A DNA stretch of 64,000 bases from Siphonodentalium dalli (Eukaryota; Mollusca; Scaphopoda; Gadilida; Siphonodentaliidae), in the NCBI GenBank assembly GCA_032622095.1, contig CP136063.1, positions 80,581,980-80,645,979 on the forward strand, written 5' to 3'. The first letter of the stretch is position 1. Each line of letters starts with the position of its first letter. A program made the position numbers and the translations under genes. The notes under the pieces are model-generated. The model worked only from the letters and a program-made list of their open reading frames with translations. It did not search any database and was not told where the DNA came from. Of this stretch, positions 56,694 through 64,000 are shown piece by piece.

Positions 56694-58210
56694 CTAAATA
56701 TTTCAGTTTCCCCTTGCGCTTATACTCAAGCCGAGTGCTAATTGGTTCATTACTGTTCCAGCGATCTGATTGGTTGAGATCGAGGATCAGTGTCGTAGAT
56801 GCTGATGATCTAAAAGGGTGGGAGACTGTTTATTTTTAAAGATGCCCAGCCCGATTTGGCAACCAAATCACATTATATAAAATATATGCCATATTATATA
56901 CCAGTGAGAGCTTTCCGATAAATGGCAACAAGCCATATTTCCGACTAAATCCTGAAAAATTGCCCATAATTCTGCTGTGGTTAAGGAGTCAATTATTTAG
57001 GGCATTACTGTACAACATGTACATAACGGCTGTGATTACGTCGAATACATGTGCCTCATGTCAACGGCGTGGAATAAAATTCTTGACTATGATTGTTTGT
57101 ACTGAGGCATAATTCCAATCAATGAGGAGTCTGGGAACATTCTGAAACTATTCTAATTGCTATATCAATACCTCATCACTGATAAATGAGTGTTTCCACC
57201 AGGAATTTGGGGTTGGGGACCCCAAAAGCTGATGGGGAAGATTTGTCCATGCAACCAACTGTAAGTATATAATATTAGTAACTCAGCCCATAACTTAATC
57301 CAAATTCTGAACATCTACAATAAGTAATATAAGTAGATTCATCCAAGGAATCGCAACTGTGATTTTATGTTTGACAAACTGAGATTTACATGATCAGTAC
57401 AAAATGGTGTAGCATCATGGCAATATGTTCTATTTGGCAAGGCAATGGTGGTGTAACTAGGCATAATCGAACACCACTTTTAATGATGTTAACTTTGATA
57501 ACTTTCAGAATAATGCAATAAATATCGATGTGTGTATCCTTGAAAATTGGCAAATACAATTATTTTTGTTTATCACTCCCTGTTGGTTTTATTAGTGGGA
57601 AATACACAGCTGATGTAGACATTACTCTGTTTCAGGGAATGTGTCAAGAGGGAATATGTGGGCTAGGCGAAAGGGACTTGAATATGAACCCACTGTCCCT
57701 CTAGTGGAAACCCTTGCTAAATGACATTATGACATCACGTGTTGGGCCATTTATATTATGGTCATTTTCCAGTGGAAAAATTTAACAGGAATATCATGAT
57801 AATCAAAAAACGGACGTATCGTACATAGCAGACAAAGAGGTTAAGCACTGATATTCGGAGATTGTTTTGATATTTGAGACAAATCCAGTGATATCAGAAT
57901 CTAAGCAGTTCATTGATATTTATCCCATGTAGATCAAAGCATTATTATGAAGTAGCATGCCTTGACTCATGATTTGCATAAATGTAAATCACATGAAAAT
58001 CGAAGTATATGATCAAGATGGTGGTACTTTCACTGGTGAGAGCACAATAAACTGATTGCAGGGTTAAAACGGGTCAGATCGCCTGCTCCGACCAAGTTTA
58101 TACACGGCTGCTTTTCAAATGTTAAAATTATTCACAATTGGCAAAAATTATTGTCAATTGACAAAAGATTTGGCAATCAAGTTGTAAATTCTGCAAGAAA
58201 GTAGAAACTA
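56694..58210. other. Spacer, block C second copy (probable last intron)
   Basis: Reverse complement of 29,090-30,627. It includes the half foldback near 56,950-57,010 and the decayed CCTCTT-family fragment near 57,835. No gene is seen. Confidence 0.5.
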
Positions 58211-58431
58211 CAGTAATGCCCTAAATAATCGACTCCTTAACCACAGCAGAATGATGGGTAATGTTTCAGGATTTAGTCGGAAATATGACTTGTTGCCATT
58301 CATCGGAAAGCTCTCACTGAGAGCTTTCCGATGAATGGCAACAAGCCATATTTCCGACTAAATCCTGAAAAATTACCCATAATTCTGCTGTGGTTAAGGA
58401 GTTGATTATTTAGGGCATTACTCCATATATC
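58211..58431. mobile_element. Tc1/mariner-type foldback MITE, near-perfect palindrome
   Basis: It begins TA then CAGTAATGCCCTAAATAATC and folds at GCTCTCACTGAGAGC around 58,312-58,326. The right end, GGGCATTACT, has lost its last bases. TA-CAGT termini are typical of Tc1/mariner derivatives. In the rest of the block the element is cut in half and joined to the satellite. Confidence 0.75.
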
Positions 58432-59491
58432 ATGAAATTGGTTAATCAATACAATCCATACCATGGAAGTCCCTAATTACGTTGTAGCTGAAAATCCAGC
58501 CTAAAACAACGCAAGTCATTAATATAGGCATTACCAGTGCATACAAATTAATGTTTAATGACCCCTAAATTTTCACCCCATATCAAATTGGCAAGTTAAA
58601 AGATAATTCTGGACCAACACAGACCTTGGCCACGACTGCTGAATGCTCTCAATTGTTTTGACTTGTGTTAAAATACATGGATTATTTGTGAACTAATGGA
58701 AAATACAGATAGAAACTTATATTGATATATGATTACATCACATAATTATATAAACTCATGCTTTATGCAAATTAGGCAAAGATAAAGAGGATGAAGTTGT
58801 GACATTGTTTGAGCTGAGTAGAGCCACTGCGAAGAGATTAAATATGGAATTTCAATCATATTATTTATGGTTAGAGAGACCCTAAAAAGTATATTAATTT
58901 TTCAATAAAATATAATGTCTTCTTCATGTGGTTTAAACCAAACTTTCAGTGGGACAAAGGCAATAGTGATATAAAATGAATATAAAAGATTAAATTCTTT
59001 AAATATTGATGAAAATGGAGGGCTTGGTCCCTGAATACAACTTCACAATTTTGAAACATATCTGATTTTAACGGGACCCAAGGTACTCACAGTGGATAAA
59101 CGGGCAAAAAATATAAAAGTCTGTAAAAACATCACCTCCAAGAACAAGATATAGATAATATTTTTTCATAACTCTATAATCCAACAACGAAATTTTGTGT
59201 GTTGACACCATTTTTATGGAAACAAAACATTTTTGTCAATAAACATCGCTAAATGTGTAAGAAGTTAAAATATTTTAGTCTGAATATGATTTTCAGAATA
59301 TATATTATTCAATGCTTAGACCTTTTCCAATGTTTAAAGTCAAGCATTGATTAAATTTTGGTATCTTGTTGGTAAATCCTCTTAACAGCAATGTTAATAT
59401 AACAATGGATTTGACATACAACATCTCATTGTTGGAGAGTTTATTGATAACGAAAATAAGTCAATCTATTTTTTCATGTACTTGATTGCAA
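58432..59491. other. AT-rich spacer right of the duplicated block
   Basis: I see no open frame, repeat family or RNA gene here. Confidence 0.45.
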
Positions 59492-59752
59492 GCCTTGAAA
59501 TAGTGTGTCTGTCATTTGCAGAATGAGGTCCCCAGAGGGTGAATTTTAATGATTCTACCCTGCATAGTGGGCTAGCATCACCAAATTCACCCTCTGGGAA
59601 CCTCATTCTGCCGATGTCACGGCGATGTGTAAGCAGAATGAGGTCCACATACTGTGAATTTGGTGATGCTAGCCCGCTATGCGGGGTAGCATAACTAAAT
59701 TCACCCTCTGGGGACCTCATTCTGAAAATGACAGACACACTATATCAAGGCT
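59492..59752. mobile_element. Foldback element 'GAATGAGG', best-preserved ends
   Basis: The ends CAAGCCTTGAAATAGTGTGT and the complement (ending TATCAAGGCTTG) enclose two tandem hairpins of the GAATGAGGTCCCCAGAGGG type, split by CATGTCACGGCGATGTGTAA-like text. The interior copies carry slight differences. Confidence 0.78.
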
Positions 59753-60099
59753 TGTTTCACAGACTTTTATGTTATTTTGCATGAACCCATTTCGGAGGCC
59801 TTTTGTCCCTTCAATGTTAGCTTGCATGTCATGTCAACACCTTCACCATTAAGAACAAATGAGCAGTGATTATGTCTATGCTGAATGATGAATATTTCAG
59901 GCCATGCAAAGTCCTTTTCCATGTTTTTTAATTCTGGGGCACACTCCAACGAAACATTTGACCTTCACATCGGCTAGCTCCGAGCCTAATTTCAGTTGCC
60001 TGTGGCCAATATTTCCTGAACAGATGGCCATAAAATGTTGATAGATTTTTTGTATTTATTTTGTTCAAAATCACCCAATCAAGTATAATGAACACATTA

Positions 60100-60298
60100 T
60101 TTTACTGAGATTGCAGTCGCTGATGCAGCATTAACTATCCCTTGTCAGTGTATTCTCTTATATATGCGAGTCTCCCATAGGGAACCTTGCATATATGAGA
60201 GAATGCACTAGCTCACAAGATCAAGTAAAATATTGTTAGACCAATGCATTCTCTCATATACGCGATGCTCCCTATGGACACTCGCATATATAAGGAAC
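60100..60298. mobile_element. Double-hairpin MITE, decayed
   Basis: Contains TGATGCAGCATTAACTATCC and two diverged hairpins with GCATTCTCTCATATACGCGA-like stems. Both TTAA ends are eroded. The flanking stretches 59,753-60,099 and 60,299-60,664 show no gene. Confidence 0.55.
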
Positions 60299-60668
60299 AT
60301 GTCTGTTCAATGGTCAAATCCACGCATGCTTGTGTGACCAAAACATATTGCAATTATTTCATACGGATTAAACAATTATACCGACATATTAAAAGCAAAT
60401 AAAAAGATTGCATGCGCAGTGTTTCGGGACCACACGCGTGGGCCTGAGAAATGGCAAATTGTCTTTGCATGACTTTATGTCTATATAAGCTGATTGATGA
60501 AAGCATTATGTACTGAGCTTATTAATGTGGCTTGAATATCAGAATCTGATATTTTGAAAATAGCCAAAGAAAATTTATTTTGGCCAAAATGATTCAAGCC
60601 TATATACAGAAATCAATTCTGAAATACCCCCAGTTCTCACTAAAACCCTTACATTTGTTAGTAGTTAA

Positions 60669-61076
60669 CCCTTTACCCAACAGAACGACCCTGTGCCAAT
60701 GCATTCTCTTATATATGCGAGTCGACCATAGGTCGCCTCGCATATATAAGAGAATGCGTTGACTTAACACATATTAAAAATGATAAAATTGTCAAAGAAT
60801 GGAGAAAAATATTATAAAAAATGTTAAAAAATGTAAGAAAAAATTATAAAATTGTTAGGCCAATGCATTCTCTTATATATGCGAGGCGACCTATGGTCGA
60901 CTCGCATATATAAGAGAATGCATTGGCACAGGGCATAACTGTAACCATCACAATGTGGTCAATGAACCGGTTCCAATGATATCCATACTTGTATGGTGTT
61001 ATTGAGACAGACCGAAGATATTTTAGGCTGTTTAAGCTTTATTTGGGCATTTTTGGCCGGTTTGTTGGGTAAAGGG
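60669..61076. mobile_element. TTAA-flanked piggyBac-like MITE, copy 4
   Basis: TTAA at 60,665-60,668 and 61,077-61,080 flanks CCCTTTACCCAACA and TGTTGGGTAAAGGG ends. It is oriented like copy 3, with the asymmetric TATGGTGTTATTGAGACAGA part at the right. Confidence 0.82.
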
Positions 61077-61507
61077 TTAATCAGTAGATGCTCGCCTTCT
61101 ATGTTTGGGTAACAACTTACCAGAAGTCACACATGCTTACTTATGTTAAACACAATGATTAGCCACTATTACAGTGTCTTTTCTTAATCAATTGACAATA
61201 GCGAGTTTGAAATACACGTCGACAGGTATGGGTAAATTGGAGAACTTCGTCATGGCTTCTGAAGTACTTTTAATGCGACACATAAAGTGATAACGATTTG
61301 GTCATCAGACATATGGGTAGGGGTGTCTAGTTGACAGGTAATTTTCCACGAATGTTTAGTCAGAAATACAAAAATATCATTAAATCACGGCCAGTCATTC
61401 TGTCACCTAATTCTTGAGACCTTTCAGATACAAATTTCGTTAATAAAGCTGCCATTCAAGCCTAGTTTTATGTTCGAATTCTCGAAGCGGCATCTATTTC
61501 TTAGTTA

Positions 61508-61672
61508 CAGTAATGCCCTAAATAATCGACTCCTTAACCACAGCAGAATTACGGGTAATTTTTCAGGATAGCTTTCCGATGAATGGCAACAAGCCATATT
61601 TCCAACTAAATCCTTAAAAATTATCCATGATTCTGCTGTGGTTAAGGAGTCGATTATTTAGGGCATTTACTG
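61508..61672. mobile_element. Tc1/mariner-type foldback MITE, internally deleted
   Basis: TA at 61,506-61,507 and 61,673-61,674 flanks CAGTAATGCCC and the complementary end TTTACTG. The centre of one arm is deleted (TTTCAGGATAGCTTTCCGAT). Confidence 0.72.
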
Positions 61673-61974
61673 TATCTGTAGAAGACCAATATTTCCATTA
61701 ACAGCATGTGTCCACCACATATATATAACATCTGGATGTCAGTTGAAAGATTTATTGGGGGACGTGATCGGATATCGTTGTGTTGGCTAATCATACACGA
61801 CCAGTCAATTTGCAAAATACTACCCATCAAACAGTTTGTAATGACCAATTGTGTACGGGTTCGGGTAACTACCAGTACACATACCATTTGAAATCGCAAA
61901 CTCTCTATAAATACTTGACTGCTTTGAGGGTTCAAAATAACAGATTTACAAACCAGGCCTGTTCCAACCAATTA

Positions 61975-62187
61975 CAGTAATGCCCTAAATAATCGACTCC
62001 TTAACCACAGCAGAATTATAGGTAACTTTTCAGGATTTAGTCGGAGATATGGCTTGTTACCATTCATTGGAAAACTCTCACTGAGAGCTTTCCGATGAAT
62101 GGCAACAAGCCATATTTCCGACTAAATCCTGAAAAATTACCCATAATTCTGCTGTGGATAAGGAGTCGATTATTTACGGCATTACTG
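61975..62187. mobile_element. Tc1/mariner-type foldback MITE, full length
   Basis: 213 bp flanked by TA (61,973-61,974; 62,188-62,189), with ends CAGTAATGCCCTAAATAATC and its complement. It folds almost perfectly around ACTCTCACTGAGAGC. The 61-105-residue frames overlapping it (61,654-61,980) are not supported as genes. Confidence 0.8.
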
Positions 62188-62367
62188 TACGACCAATGAA
62201 GAGAAGGATAAAACTTTTGCTTGCTGGAATCAAAAGTGGATAGTTTGTATGTACCTTATATGAAGTAATGAAGATGAGAAAGTAGGTTTCATAGACAAGA
62301 TCACAAAGAAGGTAGGTAGACCATGCTTCCTGCTGCTCACCGTGGCTTTATATGTTGGTCGGACTGT

Positions 62368-62742
62368 TGCAGAATGAGGTCTAGCATCACCAAAATCACC
62401 CTCTGGGGACCTCATTCTGCTTAGGCATTATCTTCTGGGAAGTATCTATAGTCTCAAGTTAACAGTGTTTTAGTTATTTTTCCCCTTCTGAGAAGTTTGT
62501 ATATCCCCTAATTTGCAGAAGATAAAATGCATATTCGAGGTGACTAATGGGTGAAAATCACCAACTTCAACTGGGGAACTTAAATCTGATTCTAGGTCTC
62601 CCATAGCAGTTAAGTCCAAGGCAGAATGAGGTTCCCAAAGGGTAAATTTGGTGATGCTAGCCAGCCATGCCGGATAGTGTTACTAAATTCACCCTCTGGG
62701 GACCTCAATCTGCAAATGTCAGACACATTATTTCCAGGCTTG
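62368..62742. mobile_element. Foldback element 'GAATGAGG', left end lost
   Basis: Blocks GCAGAATGAGGTCTAGCATC, GGGACCTCATTCTGCTTAGG and AGGCAGAATGAGGTTCCC are present, with the right end ATTATTTCCAGGCTTG. The first hairpin has an internal deletion. Confidence 0.68.
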
Positions 62743-63515
62743 TTGGTCAAGCAGATGTCATGCATAAGATAGAGACAGAATAATAGTTTTTGTGGAAAGT
62801 TTGGGATCGCAGCCACATACATGTAGGTCATTATACTTCAGGGAATTTATTGGGTAATTTCAATATTGATGCAGCTATGGGCATAACATTTAAATGTCTG
62901 TACTACCAGTATAATATACGACTGCAGAGATCACACAAACATTTTCTCTACTGAATCTTCCACTCAGTCCTTACATTTATATGTTGCCAATTGTATTTTG
63001 CCTTTCTAACATTCTGCGTTAGAACATATCTTGATACGTATAGTATCATCAGCATTGTACGTATCAAGGAAAACCGTATCATGCTGCCCAAGTCAATACA
63101 ATATAATTATGACAATGCATGGTGCCATATTGACTCTGCTCACCTAGTAACCTAGCTGGGCAAGGCGAGTGCCATTTCGTTAGTCTAAATGTGCTGTCTT
63201 TGGTTTGATATGTTGTATAAAGACTTGCCACAATGTGGTGCTAATGTGACAAGGAAAATGGTTAATATTTGCTCAAAATATTGGGGGCTTCAGAAACTTG
63301 TCTCACCTAGATAAAAATAGCCAACGGAATTTATTCTAGCCCTCACTCTAATTAATATATCTGGTGACCTGCAAGGCATTATAAACTTATATCTTTGACT
63401 CCAGCATAACTATCTGACCAAATGTTCTTGCCTGTTGTGTACAGTGAGGAAACATGGTCTAGAAAATAAGAAGCATTAATAAGCTAACCTGATCTATGTT
63501 CTACTGATGCCCTTA
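62743..63515. other. Spacer, probable SMARCA4 intron on the minus strand
   Basis: AT-rich with a short inverted pair (ATACGTATAGTATC and TACGTATCAAGG around 63,032-63,070). No gene or repeat family is recognised. It would be intron downstream of the minus-strand exon donor. Confidence 0.4.
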
Positions 63516-63629
63516 TCTTACCCCATCGTCATCTGAATCAGACTCGTCACTTATGACAGGTTTCATTCTACTCTTTCTCGGAGGACCCTTCCGTCGATCT
63601 TTGCTCTCTGAGTGTGGTGTTGAGGGAAC
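63516..63629 (-). CDS. SMARCA4: Putative SMARCA4 C-terminal exon on the opposite strand
   Basis: After the acceptor CCTGTCCAG (minus strand, ending at 63,630) the frame reads VPSTPHSESKDRRKGPPRKS, RMKPVISDESDSDDDG, then the donor GTAAGA. Vertebrate BRG1 ends with KDRLKGG, a basic Pro/Arg patch, AKPVVSDDDSEEE, so the order KDR.KG, basic, KPV.SD, acidic is shared. The exon is 114 bases, phase 0 at both ends, matching the phase-0 donor at 12,931 on the + strand. An acceptor nine bases upstream (TCCAAAG) would add PVQ and keep the frame. If the donor is not used the protein ends GVR. The strand is opposite to all other SMARCA4 exons in the window. Confidence 0.68.
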
Positions 63630-63639
63630 CTGGACAGGC

Positions 63640-64000
63640 TTTGGATAAAAGAATCCACAATTTGAATTTTCTATCCATGCATAGAAAATGGCCAAAATAC
63701 CGTGAAACCATGAAAGATGAACTTCTACTTTATTTAAAGGTGTAGAAATAACAAGAGATGGACTGTTGTCCAGTGTATATCCCTTTGTGGCATACCTATA
63801 ACCTATGACTGATATACTCAGACAGATGGACCCAAAAAATCAGCATTTATCACCCCGGTTAACTCTTTCTATACACCCCAGTTAACTCTTTCTATACTAA
63901 ATGGATTCTCCCATTCAGTTATAAAAGTATACGTTGGAATTGTCTATTATTCATCATGAAAAAATAAGTTGACAACAGATAATAGAAGTGCAGAAGAAGT
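63640..64000. other. Right edge of window
   Basis: The last 110 bases contain a diverged relative of 7,800-7,920 in the same orientation. The remainder holds a short repeat, GTTAACTCTTTCTATAC, twice near 63,860-63,895. No exon is seen. Confidence 0.45.

Larger units (their letters stand above)
40058..58431. repeat. Inverted block C, about 1.5 units
   Basis: The + strand here is the reverse complement of A/B material. 40,058-41,390 matches 16,926-18,098; 41,391-43,076 matches 29,074-30,784; then come satellite, retrotransposon fragment, intact zinc-finger gene, spacers and one 628-bp unit; 54,523-56,540 matches 16,926-18,765; 56,541-58,210 matches 29,090-30,784. C differs from A/B by many substitutions, the 3,010-bp insertion, a 275-bp tandem duplication and a 161-163-bp duplication in both of its terminal-exon flanks. 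Confidence 0.95.

Noticed and set aside
61654-61980. Overlapping 61-105-codon frames on both strands
   Set aside because: They partly consist of foldback MITE sequence and have no domain.
1-64000. tRNA or rRNA genes
   Set aside because: I looked for TTCGA-type tRNA arms with matching stems and for rRNA-like blocks and found none; a dedicated covariance search would be needed to exclude degenerate copies.

Overview
This is animal nuclear DNA. Genes are split by GT-AG introns, and most of the window is AT-rich intron or intergenic sequence packed with foldback elements and tandem repeats. The coding exons match the chromatin remodeller SMARCA4/brahma. The repeats (very short inverted-repeat elements, arrays containing GAGTTATGGCCC, arrays mentioning GCCATCTTGGATTTTACTC) are of a kind seen in marine invertebrates; I cannot name the species.

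Layout. (1) 1-12,931: seven consecutive + strand exons of SMARCA4, from the SnAC region through the AT hook, the bromodomain and an acidic tail, with introns full of TTAA-flanked hairpin elements, a 160-bp satellite and other foldbacks. (2) 12,932-16,925: a repeat-rich stretch in which the conserved C-terminal exon is missing. (3) 16,926-58,431: a large duplicated block. Copy A (16,926-30,784) and partial copy B (30,785-40,063) are direct repeats with a 13,859-bp period. Block C (40,058-58,431) is the reverse complement of about one and a half units. A unit holds a small putative terminal exon of SMARCA4, a repeat-rich spacer, a 628-bp tandem repeat (4, 3 and 1 copies in A, B and C), a C2H2 zinc-finger gene (frameshifted in A and B, intact in C), a dead non-LTR retrotransposon fragment and a 38-bp GC-rich satellite. 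C also carries a private 3,010-bp transposon with a 6-bp target-site duplication and arrays of AATTGCGC hairpins. (4) 58,432-64,000: more foldback elements and, at 63,516-63,629 on the minus strand, an exon that looks like the missing SMARCA4 C-terminal exon.

How it fits together. The + strand SMARCA4 exons stop at 12,931 in phase 0. The conserved C-terminal exon lies about 50 kb away on the opposite strand, also phase 0 at both ends, and is followed on that strand by a terminal-exon copy at 56,313-56,227. The simplest readings are a large inversion with microhomology at its joints, or an assembly that joined two haplotypes head to head through the duplicated block. In the native arrangement SMARCA4 and the zinc-finger gene would be convergent neighbours. 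The only intact non-SMARCA4 protein gene I can support is the 513-residue, 13-finger zinc-finger protein at 45,782-47,323.
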